64,000 bases of DNA from Chrysomallon squamiferum. Its lineage: Eukaryota; Mollusca; Gastropoda; Neomphalida; Peltospiridae. Location: the NCBI GenBank assembly GCA_012295275.1, contig CM022665.1, forward strand, positions 35,035,522 through 35,099,521, read 5' to 3'. Below are positions 52,313-64,000 of the stretch, in pieces. Every line of letters begins with the position of its first letter. Positions within the stretch are counted from its first letter, which is position 1. A model generated the notes under the pieces. It did no database searches and was not told the DNA's origin. It saw nothing but the letters and a program-made list of their open reading frames with translations. A program made the translations under genes and the position numbers.

Positions 52313-55300
52313 ATGGCCCCTGTAGACTGGGATGTGGTCATGAAAGCAAAGACCTCCAACTTATCTGATGATGCTTCTGATGAACTGTTCTCTGTTCTCA
52401 GTGAAGTAAGTTTTTGTTTTTTACTTAGACTTATCTATTTACTAGATATGTATTTCTGTGTTCATAATTACTCATTCAAAAACATTAACCCTTACAGTCA
52501 TGTGTGAACCCAGTTTAAATTATTTATTTTTATAAACTGTTGATCAGAAGTGATGTTTATTTACTGTCAGGACTATGTAATTATTCCTTATAAATATGTT
52601 TGTGTTTATTGTATTTTATTTTTATTATTATTATTATCTATTTATTTAATTTATTATAAAGTTGTTTTTATTTTATTATTTTTTGCAAATTTGAAGATGG
52701 ATCCAGGAGATGAATCAGATGTGGAGCATTTGAAGAAACTTTTCATGGTAACAAAGGCTGTCATGGTGAACAAACATCAACAGGCTGAGAGCATCATGGA
52801 AGATGTGGAAAAAGAAACAGTTCAGAACTTGAAAAAAGGCAAATATAAATTTAATTTAATATATATAACAAAAATACTTTTTTTAAAGTAAATATCTAAA
52901 CCATGAAATTTTATGAAGATGGCATTAAAAAGCACATTGAAAGATGGAAAGATGTCATAGAGAAGAATGGTGACTATATTAACGATTAAATAAATCAAGT
53001 ATTGTGGGTTTTTTTTATTGTTTTATTGAGCTTTAAAAACAGATAGAACTTTTGTTACAACCTTATAGTTATTATTTTAATTTATTTACTATAATCATTA
53101 AAAATATAGAAATATTTTTATTACAACCCTTTTTTGAAATCATTATTTACCATATGGGCTTCAGATAATTACTAGTGTAAGTAATCAAAATCTTTTGGCA
53201 CTTTTTACATTTTTTACTATAAGTTATATTTCTGTAATTTTGATATCATTGCAGTTTATTTGATTTGTTGTTGTTGTTATTATTATTATTACAGTTTAGT
53301 GAATGGTTACTTCTTAATACTATACTGAAAACAGAAATATTGTTTCAGGTTGTTTTCTTTAGAGATGAATTAATTTGATATCTTGATAAACTGTGTGTAA
53401 GATAAAAGGTTACTAATACAGTATACATGGTTGTCCAAAACAGTCTTTATCCCAGTGAATTTAAAATTGTGAATAATGAATTTAAAAAAAATTAAAAAAA
53501 TTAATTTATATCATTACAGTAGAACCTTGGGTTACAACCTTACTTCGTTCCATAACTCAGTTTGTGAAGTGAAGTGATATCAGACACACAATCACCACTC
53601 TCATGATTTGCAATTATTTCTTTCTTGACCTCTGCTATGATACATTTACGCTTTCCACCAGCATTATCACTTTCATTTTTTGTTGTCTTGGGCACCACGT
53701 TGGATAGGGTATAATAAAAAGTATACACATAAAAGCAGTAATACTTTTAAAAAATACCAGCGCACAATCTCAATACAAAATCTATTGAGCTGCAATTGCA
53801 TATCGAAGACTAAAGGCCCTAATACATGATATAATCCTTACTTTGGCCTCGGTTTTGATGTAAGCATCTATACTTATCTTTACTTGATGTTGATGCCAAA
53901 ACTGACGTCAAAAGAAAATGTGTTGTGGCGTGTCATTGTAGTTCAAAACTCGGGATATTATTTGTAAACCAAGACAAAAATTGCCCAAGATCACAGTTTG
54001 TAATCTGACTTGTTCATGCTTCAAGGCGTTCATAACCCAAGGTTCCACTGTATATGTTTATTCATTTTTATATATTTATTTGTTTTTGTAAATTTTTTTT
54101 CAGAGCAAGAAAAAGATAAAGAAATAAAGCAGCTGAAGAAACAAATAGAAGACTTAGAAGTGAGAAACTGTTGTAGTCATTATTTGTTTATATTCATTGT
54201 AAAATAATAATTATTTTCGTTAAACTGTAGATTTGCTGGCTTTACTAGTGGATGTGGGTGTGTGTTTTATTTTACTTTTATTTATATTTAATGCTTACAT
54301 TATGATTATCTTTTTTATCTTTGATAAAAGCTGGATTTAAAAAATTGAACAGTGTACATCAAAGTGTATGCTAATGTCTAATGACATGAGGTTTGGAAAA
54401 AAAACCCAATTGGTAATCAATATTCTGTAACAGATTTGCCATCTAATTACTAGAAATTATGTAGAAGTGTTCTAAATTTTAAATGAATAAGTTGGATATA
54501 TTGAAATGTTATTTCATTGACAGAAATATGGGCCAGCAGAGTCCGGGGGAAGTACTCAACGAGCAGCACCGTTTATGAGAGAACAACTTCGTGATCTAGA
54601 AGATGAAAATGAACAGCTCCGAACAGAAATCAAAGAACTACAGAGAGACTTAACAAATGAAAAAAATGCTGCAGAAAAAGTTATTTTTTAATTTTTATGC
54701 AAAACCACAGTTTAAAGAAAAAAAATGAAACAAAACTGAAAGTTAAAAAATGATTCTGTTTTTGTATCATAATTATGATAAATGTACACTCTTTTAAACA
54801 TATGAAACACATACCTTTTCATTTCTCTTTGAAAACTGATTATTAAATTTCAGATAAATACTGAAAGTTTGAATAAATTAGTTTTAATTTGAGCTTTTAA
54901 AACAAAAGCATTAACATCTGTATATTTATATGTATTTATTTTTGTCATTAGTACAGTGCAAGAATAAGTGATCTTGAAAAAGATTTAAAAGAACTTCGTG
55001 ATGAGGTGAGTGGTTTTACATTATGTAAAGAAATGATAAATTTATGAAGATATTTCACATACACATTGATGTTTTTCGCCATACATTCATCAGAATATTT
55101 TGAAACATTAGTGTTAACTTCACAAATAGATGAGCTATGTTTGTGTTATCTTTAACCAACACAACTGGTAACACTATAAGAAAAAATTAATCAATAAATA
55201 AAAAACAACAGTGACAAAAATCCACATTCATTCATAATACCAGTACTTTAAAACTTACTATCTAACATTAAGATATTTTTATGGTAATAGTATTTTTTTC

Positions 55301-58300
55301 AAATAAAATTGTAAATGAAATATTATTTTAAAATGCAGACTAAAAAAATACCTCCCCAAAAACTAACATTATTATGTAATTGGATATTTGTAATTTGCAA
55401 ATAAAATATATATAAAAAATAAATTATCATTGTTATAAAGCAATATATTTTGATATCTAATACATTTTTTAATACTTCTCTGTGCATAGAATGATCAAAT
55501 GCGTCAAGATCTTAGTGACTACAAAATGCAGATGGAAGCCCAGCGTGTCAATGTTGTGGCCCAGCATGGTGAAGAACAACAATACAGAACTAAACTGAAA
55601 ATGAAGAACCGTGAACTGGCTGAGGCAATGGAAGAGATTCAGGTTTGTTAACTCCTCTTAATATTATGTTACTGATTTTCCAACATATTTAAAAATAATT
55701 ATCTGAAACTATATTTTTGGAAGTGTTAACACCAGAAAGAAAAATTATAAATTAAAAACCACTCCCATAGTGAAATACTTAGTTGATTATTTGCTCTGGT
55801 TTTGGTGATCCATATAAGTTGGCAAGTTCCAGCTTGGTTTCCTTTTTTCAAAAATGGTGATTCATTAATAGAATTACTGTTGTTATTATTTAGATAACAC
55901 AGATTTGCTTATCTAAATTACCAAACCTATCTTTTTATATAAACAAACAATTTTTCAGAAGTTATTGTTCATGATTTCAAAATAATAATTTTTGTTTTGC
56001 TCCAAAAAGAAAACATTATTTAAAAACTATTAATAAATAATTGATTATTTTTAAATATATGCAGATTCCTATTGTTGTTGGGTTTTTTAAAAGAAAAAAG
56101 CCCATTATGTTGAATGTGTGATACATTTTTTAATATATTTTATTTATAATTTATTGTAGAACCTGACAGACCAGATTGAACATCTTCAGTCAGTGAACAG
56201 TAATTTACAACAACAGCTCTCTGAAGCAGCAGAACAGATGAATCAAATAACAGAAAATGATGTCAAACTAAAGGTTTTTGTGTTATTACCATTTAAATCA
56301 GACCTTTTCTTACATTATTTCTAAGTTAGTTTACAAAATTAAATTCAATTTATTAAATTTTCCAAGATGTACATTTACAGAAAATTGATACATACATTAG
56401 TAATATTTAACGTATTCAAATTGATAATAAAGTTAATTTAAGCCAAATCATTCTTTTTCTTGTTATTAAAATAATCAGAAATGGATTAAAAACAAAATAA
56501 ATATTTAATAATTTATTTTTTATGTTTGTGATATTCATAATAATAATTCTTTTTATTCATATTAATATTATTAAAGATTTACAAGAAAATGTTTTAATGT
56601 TCTTTCTGGTAGTCATATCAGCCATTATACATTTTTTCTTGTGATAAAACAAAGAATAAAAGCAGAATCATCAGATGTTAAAAATTACAAATGCCAGTAC
56701 ATCCACTTTTCAAAATCAGTCAATATTTTCTCATCATTGTTTAAACATTGAAATAATAAGCAATAATAAAATCGTTCTGAAAGATTCAGATATTGTATTT
56801 GGGGAAAAAATACATTTATAATTTCATGGAAAATTGATTATGATGCATTTGCTGTGAGGATTTATAAATTTGGATTTTTATATTTGGTTTCTTTAACATT
56901 TCAGGCTGTTCTACAAAAGAGTGACAGCGAAACTGACCGTTTGAGAGAAGAAAACAAAATACTGAAAAACTTGGTAATTAAATTTTACTAATAAAAAGAA
57001 ATGTTAACAAGTTTAAAATACGTGTGCATTAGCAAAATCAAAATAATAAATTAGTAACAGTAAAACTGATTGTTATTAATAACAATTAGGGTTAATACTA
57101 GGGACAACAATAATAGTTTTCATAAATATTTAAATATTTCTACTAACACACCATGCATTTAGAGATTTTATTTGTTAAAAAATCAATGGTTATATAAGAA
57201 TAGAATTTAAATTTAAATCAAAGATAAGCTTTTCTACTTAAATATTTCACACTGTATTTCTTATAATGTCAGAAACAGTTCAGATATTTTTAATGATTGA
57301 TAAGGGATATGGTTTAATTTTCATATTTCATTTATTTATTTTTTTATTATTATTTTTATGTTAAAACAGGTTGATGATCTGACAGAACAAGTGCAGTCTA
57401 AGCGCGAGTCAGATGATGTCATTATGGTGGCAGTGAACAACAAAATAGAAGAATGGAAAGTAAGCTAAAGTTCTACACAAATTTTAATGAAACTCAAATC
57501 ATTTTTGGGTAAAATTGTTTATAAACTCAGTATCCTCTGAGAGAAGAAGTTTTATTACAATAAAATATTTTTAGCAGAATCTTTTGCTCTTTGACAGAAT
57601 ATATATTTTTTTTTTATCAAAACCTTTTGGATATTTACAGATAAAATGCAGGATTCAATGAATTTTTTATTAATTTTCCTTTATGACTGATTATTGGCAT
57701 AGAGCAAATATATTAAATGAGTCCGTATATTTTTAAAACAAAAATTTTACTTAATTGTGTTTTACAGTTACTCAGTTTGCTTTCTTCAAAACAGATTTGG
57801 TGTTTAGACTATTTTATATAAATGGATGCTGATTTCAGCTAATGTCAGTGGTTAATGACACATTTAACTTGTAACAGGAGCTGGTGAATGAAAAGAATCA
57901 TCAGATTTGTGAACTACAGGAGACAGTGGCTAGGTTAAAAGAACAATTGATAGCAGCCAACATGGACACTGACAAGACATCTGTGACAGCATTGGGACAG
58001 GTTTTCAATATTTATATTTCATTTTACAAGTAATTGGGTTATTTAAAAAGAAAGAAATTGCAGTACAGAATATTTCAAACATTTTTTTTTTCTTTTAATT
58101 CAACCTAATATTTATTTTTTATTAAATTGAATTGAAATTTTAAGTTGTATATTATGAATTAATTTTTGCACAGCATTTTTAATAGGAATTGTAAATAAAT
58201 TTAGACATGTAGATATACTAATTTTTAAAATATACTTTTTATAGTTTAGGTTACATTTTATTTTATTATGTAATTAATGTCATTCAGATGATATAAATCC

Positions 58301-61300
58301 TAAATTATAACATCTTTACATTTATAAAAATAAGTTTAGCTGATGCAGGTATACTGACATTTCAAATTTAGTGACTAATGCTTTTATATTGATTAGATAA
58401 TTATGGACAAGGACAAAGAAATTAGTGATCTGACTGAGAGAGTTCAGATGTACACAGCAGATATGGAGAGGAATGCAGCCATTATTGAAGACCTCAAAAA
58501 TGAACTGGCCAGAGGTTGATATCTGAACCTTTTACACCAAAACTTTATATATTACTTTTATTTGGACCCAAAACGAATTCTAAGCAGTTTTATCTTCATA
58601 ATTATTATAGATACACATAATATTAGATGGCTGTTTTGAGTCTTAGTAAGACGTACAAGTGTTGCTAAGTTTTTATGTTTCACAGTGCTTGACAAGACGT
58701 TTTTCATCTTTATTCTTTATAAAGTTAGAATCCACTCAAAATCTGTTAACATGTAAAGTTAATACTAGAACAATGGCTACATATATAGTGTGAATTTAGA
58801 TTTGTCATTTAAAATAAATACCGTATGGCTACAGAACAAAAATAAAACATTAACATACTGCTAATGAGGAAATGTGAAATGCAAATGTAATTTTTGATTT
58901 GTATTTAAATATATCATTCTTTAATATTTTTTAACTTCTTTATAATTTTTTATTATTATTTGAATTATATAGATTTTTTATTTTTGTTTTTTGTTTTGCT
59001 AGCTGAAAAGGGTGCAGGAGGTGAACGGTTACAGGCAAAGATTCAAGAACTACAGAAAGAAAACAAAGGAATAAAAGAAGAACTGAAACAGCTGAAGGAA
59101 CTCTACAAACATGTAATTTAATATTTTTATCTTAAAATGTATTTAATATAATGACTATATCTGACAGTGTATTTTTGTTATACAAGTTTGTATCATGATA
59201 CATAACATTGACATATATTTTTCAGTAAATTAACTGAACTGCTGTTAACATTTAAATAATACAGAACAAAACGTATTATTTATAACTGTGAAACCTCAGG
59301 CAGCATTTCATATATTTTAAAAGTAGAAACATATTTGTTGTGTTTGATTTGAAAACTTATGACAGTATTATGTTACATTAATTAGGTTGAAGAAGATGCT
59401 CAAGCTAAAGACAAGGAGCTGCTTGAGGCCCTTGAACAACTAGACAAATATGAACGAGTGAGTGAAGACTTATTTAACTTTTCTCTTTAATAATTAACAT
59501 TGGCATAAGAATATAGTTCACAAAACCAGTTTCAAAAAAAAATCTAATTAAAGATCACCAGCCTTTATTCATAATTTATTTTGCTTAAGTAGCTGTATTG
59601 TATGTCAAAATATAAGATGGTTAATTCAAACACAAATTTAATTGCATTACAATTCAGAAAACCAATTTCAAATGTTAAATTGATTATTTAATTATTTTTC
59701 TTTTTGTTTACTTATTGATCACCATTACCTCTATCACTCTAAAAACTTTTAAATTTTGTCATTTAAATTTTGTTTTCTTTTTTTCTTTCTTTTTTTAATA
59801 TCAGGGTTGGGGTTTTTTTTTTACTATAAATTTTTTTTTTTTTTTTTTTCCCTGACATAATTATACAGTTTTCAGAAGTCAAATTAAAAATTTACAAATG
59901 GGTTAAGTAAATAATTTAGATATGTTTGTTTATCTTTATTTTAATTCAGGGTGAGTATGGCCTCAAGGATGCTGTTGATGAGATAAAACAGCACAAGAAT
60001 AAGATAAAGCAGCTAGAAAAGTAAGATTAAATTTACTTGATGTTTACTTTCGCAGAAATAACTTCAGATGTTTCCTTTAATTTATGGAATTATCATTTAA
60101 GGATATGTTGAACAATTGTACACATTATATATGTAAGTCTGCAATAAATAAAGAGTAAATAATTAAACTAAAAGAATGATAATTTGCACATGCAGTGAAA
60201 AAGAAATAAAATAAAAATAATAATGACAGATAAATTAACCTAGACATTTTATGAAAATGTTATAATTAACCATGATCTGTTTTATAGTACTTACTTTTGA
60301 AACAACTGCAGTTTTACTCATTGGTAAAACATTATCTTCCAGAGAACTGGAAGAATTTACTCAGCATATCAATAAAGCAGAGATGAGAATCAATGAAATT
60401 CTGGATGAAAATGAAGAACTAAGATATCGACTTGGCATGGACCCTAAGGAACCTCTGGATATGACTGAGTTTAAGAAGAATAAAGCAGTCAGAAAAGAAG
60501 AAGAGAGAGCTCTGAACTTTGCTCTGCAAGGAGAGGTGATAACATTTTGTTATTTTAATTCAGGCCACTTACACCATTAGCAACTGAGTCAAATCCTTTC
60601 CATCTTTTGTTTTATTGGAAATGTATGGACAGTTTTCTTTTTACATCACATAAAAAAGAGATCTAAATTAAATTCTTAATTCAGATTTTAGTGACAATAG
60701 CCATACTTTCATATTATTTAGTTTCAATCAATACTGAAAATAGTTGAGATTTCTTTCAGACTTGACCATTTATAGTTCATATGTAACTGATATGAATTAT
60801 GAATGTAAAACATATGCAGAATCTTTTTTTTTAAATAGATATATACACACATGCGCATACATGCATACATATTTTATCACTATATGGTTTCATATTATTA
60901 TTGGGCAGAAATTATTAACCTGAGGTCTATGTCTATGATAATAGTGGATTCATGTATATTACATTATCTTGTTTATAATATTTTTAAAATATCTGCTATT
61001 ATAGCTGCAGATGAAGTTAATGTTGAAAGTAATGTTTTTGATTTTTATCAGATTGAAAGACTCGAGGAGGAAAGAATTGAACTGAAGAAGAAAATCAGAA
61101 AACTGGCTCAACAGACTGGACAGAGGTTAGCAATCACACAAACACCTAAAGATACATACACAAATAGAGAAAATAGAATTTACATGAAAACAGTTTGAGG
61201 TTGTTTCTTTTTGCTGAAGACATTTATTTTATCAGGATTCATATGTGAATCATTCTTCAAACATTTGGAAATTCTGAAAATATTTATTTTATAATTGTCA

Positions 61301-63859
61301 TAATATTTACTAGCTTTATATTTCTGTTTTCTTTTCCTTTTCCTTTTTTTCTTTTTCTGAATTAATTTTATAATTATAAATAATAGTTTAGAAATGTTCA
61401 GCTTTCCAAACAATGTATTTCAGACATGCATAATCAGATTTCTTGAAACTGTAACATTGATTAAAAAAATTATTATTATTATTAAATATTTTAAATATTT
61501 TTTATAATGTTTTATTCAGAGCTGTAGCACTTGGTCTGACAGCTGAAGACATGTTGGCTGTACAGGATTTCACAGAGGAACTGAAGATAAAGAAAACACA
61601 AGGGCAGACAGTCAGCACCACTGCCAGAATTGTCAGAGATGTTGAGAAAGAAGACAGACATATTCGAGTATATTGTGTTTTAAAATGTCTTTCATTCATA
61701 AGCTTTAATTAACATTCTTAAGTAACTTTTTCTTAATATAAATTATAACAAGATACAAAATACTTTTATTAAAACAAAAACATTTTTAAATGATTTTAAA
61801 TTTTTTCAACTAATTATAAGAAAGTGTTAGAATTGAAAAATAACTGAAAACAATATGGAGATAAAAACAAATAAATTTACACAGGAATGGTACAAGAGCA
61901 TTGTGTTCTGTACTTCTCTTGCATGTGAGTTGAAATTGTCTAAATAATTGTTATTACTTTTATATTTACACATTTAAATGATGAATATATTTATTAAGAA
62001 TGGTAGTTTTAAAAATTGGTAGAAATGCCACATGCCATATGTGTTTGTTGTTTTTAATTTTTTTTCTTTTTTCTATTTTTAACTTGAATACTACCTTGGG
62101 TATATTTACCATTTCCAGCCAAATGAATAATGTAGTTCATACATTAATGTATTTTTCACAGTGTATTTTGATATGGTTTATGCATACAGGGAGAACAGAT
62201 AGACAGAGAATTCATGAGGAACCAGCAGGAGTTAGACAGGAAGGATGAGGAGTTGTCTAGACTGAGAGTGATGGTTCGAGAGACACAGGATGAGAATAAA
62301 CACTTGGAATCAGCACTCAAAGAAGTCCTGGAAACCATGAAGAAAGTTGATAAAGGTTGGTGAATTAAATTAACATGGTATTTTTAAAATTCCATTGTAT
62401 TTGTTCATCAAAACTAGTGCCCTGTAATGTTATTTATGATGTTATAAATGTTTGTTCAAATGTTAATTTTAATAAGGACAAAAGAGATTAACCTTTCAAA
62501 AACATTTCCATTCATTGTTGAAAATACAACAGGAAACTGTTTTTATATCTTTTCATCTTATTTTAATATCCATTAAAGAAATATTCTTTCAGTGCTTCAT
62601 AAAAATCAGCTTCAGTATTGATTAATAGCAAATTAAGAAATACTTAAAATACAGTTTATAGTAGAAAAACCATTATGGATTAGTAATTTTATAAATGTGA
62701 ATTGTTTCCAGTTACAATATGATTAAAAATATTGTTTTACTTTTTCTTTTCCAGAAACTTGTGGTGAAGTTGAACCTAAATCTTTCCCAAGTATTGATAA
62801 AATGTTGGCTGTAAGTAAATTTCATTTCTACTTTTGTATTATTTTCATTTACATTTTTTCATTTTGTCTGTGCTAATATATCTTTTAATCACAAAACTCC
62901 AGAATTTAATTATCACTAAAATATTTTCTGATTTACTAAGAAGCATTTATAATACTTAGCAATTAATAGAAATATTTATAATATATTTAAACTCAAAATT
63001 ACAAAACATAATCTTGATTAGACAGCAGCCATTAAAAGCTAAAAAGAAATGAAAATAAATTAATAGTAATTTTACAAAGAGGAAGTAATATGTAATTTAT
63101 GAACAAGAAACATTCATTATATTTTAGTTATTTTTTAAGGTATCACATTTTATCTTTTAATCACACCTAGGCGATTGAAGCAAAAAAGGTTGTAGGCAGT
63201 TATGACACGTCACTGTACATGAAAGAACAAATGGATGTACTGAGAGGAAGAAATGAGGAGCTGAGGCAAGCACTTCGTGAAACTAGAGTTGAATGTAACA
63301 AATTATTACTAGAAAGAGATAAAGCTTTTCAAAAGGTTTGTTAGTTTTCTCATCAAGAGATTTAAAAAAAATAATAATATTTCCTCTGAGATTTTTTCTT
63401 GTTTTTTTTTTAAAAAGGAAGAAATTAATATGTTTTAATCTTAAGAAGTTATAATATTTATTTACTATTTTATTTTTATTTTTTATTTTCTTGTAATTAT
63501 CTGCTCTTACAAGATAACAGACTGACATAATTTTTATGATTAATTAAAGTTATCATTTTCAGTAAATAAATAAAATATTAAAAAATAATTAAATGATTTG
63601 TATATATGTTTTAAGAATTAGCCAAGGATAATTTTCTTTTTATTTATTTATTTGTTTTTATAAAATTCATCAGATAACAATTATTTAATTTTTATTTAAT
63701 GTTTTCTAGATTGACAAGATGGAGAAGGAATATCAGATGTTCCAGGAGGCAGGAATAGCTCCAGGAGTGTTCCAGCCATTACCATTACCAGATGGAATGG
63801 CTGTGACCAGCACAGAAGTGATTGCCAGTCTGAATGAACATCTTGTTGTTGTGTTACAG
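52313..63859 (+). CDS. CEP290: CEP290, ciliary transition-zone coiled-coil protein (N-terminal third)
   Basis: Twenty-one phase-compatible coding exons: 52313-52405, 52697-52838, 54104-54159, 54524-54679, 54952-55005, 55490-55642, 56160-56273, 56905-56973, 57370-57459, 57878-58000, 58397-58514, 59003-59112, 59386-59457, 59950-60020, 60343-60535, 61052-61125, 61520-61667, 62190-62355, 62755-62810, 63171-63335 and 63710-63859. The total is 2373 nt, 791 residues, and the gene runs off the right edge (human length about 2479). The protein is almost wholly heptad-rich coiled coil. Colinear matches to remembered vertebrate CEP290: an N-terminal VDWDVVMK (human INWKEIMK), IMVAVNNKIEEWK in exon 57370, IIEDLKNEL in exon 58397, a PKEPLDMTEF block in exon 60343, IERLEEERIELKKKIR in exon 61052 and LPDGMA near residue 765. 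By family knowledge it links microtubules to membrane at the ciliary transition zone. The start is the only ATG fitting the family N-terminus. No frame break was found. Confidence 0.96.
52839..54103 (+). other. GC-AG intron of CEP290
   Basis: The exon must end after 52838 (phase 1, Lys-Lys plus G) to join Glu-Gln-Glu-Lys-Asp-Lys at 54104. The intron begins GCAAAT, preceded by AAAAAG. A GTAAAT about 50 nt downstream would add a non-heptad, AT-encoded stretch and end in the wrong phase. The acceptor is a textbook T-run plus CAG. Confidence 0.8.
53517..54050 (-). mobile_element. Tigger/Jerky-like DNA transposon remnant, 534 bp
   Basis: The left end CAGTAGAACCTTGGGTTA and the right end (reverse complement CAGTGGAACCTTGGGTTA) are inverted repeats with one difference in 18, flanked by TA on both sides (53515-53516 and 54051-54052). 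On the - strand at about 53540-53650 a frame reads GKRKCIIAEVKKEIIANHES, the start of the CENP-B-type helix-turn-helix of Tigger/Jerky transposases; it ends after about 40 residues. The copy is internally deleted, non-coding today, and lies inside the GC-AG intron of CEP290, antisense to the gene. Confidence 0.92.
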
Positions 63860-64000
63860 GTCAGTTGTTACCATCATTGATACATTTGATTACAAGTTTA
63901 CTTCAGTTTTGGTTTTGTTTGCAAACTGGGTTTAATCTAAATTTGATAATTAAAATGAATAATAAATACAAAGAATCAGAGAATGAGTATTATCTTTTTT
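63860..64000 (+). other. CEP290 intron cut by the window edge
   Basis: Follows the donor CAG-GTCAGT at 63859/63860. No further exon before the end. Confidence 0.8.

Noticed and set aside
52838-52891. Readthrough of the second CEP290 coding exon to the TAA near 52890
   Set aside because: The added residues are AT-encoded, break the coiled-coil pattern, and the downstream GTAAAT donor leaves the wrong phase for the next exon.
1-64000. tRNA, rRNA, CRISPR array, phage or prokaryotic defence system
   Set aside because: No cloverleaf A/B-box pair, ribosomal segment or spaced direct-repeat array was seen; the introns and gene content are those of an animal nuclear genome.

Overview
The window is AT-rich nuclear DNA from an animal. 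Short coding exons (30-200 bp) are split by long T/A-rich introns with GT-AG (twice GC-AG) borders, and there is no sign of operons or bacterial signals. Gene content, many AT microsatellites, several terminal-inverted-repeat DNA transposons and a decayed copy of a repeated gene family I associate with cephalopods and other invertebrates suggest a lophotrochozoan, most likely a cephalopod mollusc. The species assignment is inference.

Layout. (1) 1-10636, + strand: the 3' twelve coding exons of an ARHGAP1-type gene (CRAL-TRIO/Sec14-like domain plus RhoGAP domain). One intron holds a complete but dead hAT transposon with perfect 8-bp target duplications. (2) 10637-18927: 3' UTR and intergenic DNA with microsatellites and a 582-bp hAT-type MITE. 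(3) 18928-20984, + strand: a three-exon gene for a 320-residue protein I do not recognise. (4) 22045-35892 (first exon perhaps near 38.1-38.3 kb), - strand: an IRAG/LRMP/MRVI1-type gene (IP3-receptor-associated coiled-coil protein with a C-terminal membrane anchor). It is rebuilt here from about 13 phase-compatible exons plus several uncertain ones; one upstream exon is broken by apparent frameshifts. (5) 36-52 kb: a repeat-rich interval with a 430-bp tandem duplication, a 66-bp minisatellite, a mariner-like MITE, a Tigger-like element nested inside a second TA-flanked element, an MFS-transporter-like fragment and a decayed transposon-like gene on the - strand. (6) 52313-63859 and beyond, + strand: the first 21 coding exons (791 residues) of CEP290, a ciliary transition-zone coiled-coil protein. 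Its second coding intron is GC-AG and contains a Tigger-like remnant.

The three recognised genes act in different places: Rho/Cdc42 signalling with lipid binding, ER calcium release, and the cilium base. Nothing in the sequence ties them together beyond position. The unknown gene and the IRAG-like gene converge tail to tail; the IRAG-like gene and CEP290 diverge across about 14 kb of repeats. I found no tRNA, rRNA, CRISPR or other unusual molecular system. Exon borders were assigned by eye from splice consensus, reading phase and remembered family similarity, without transcripts or database searches.
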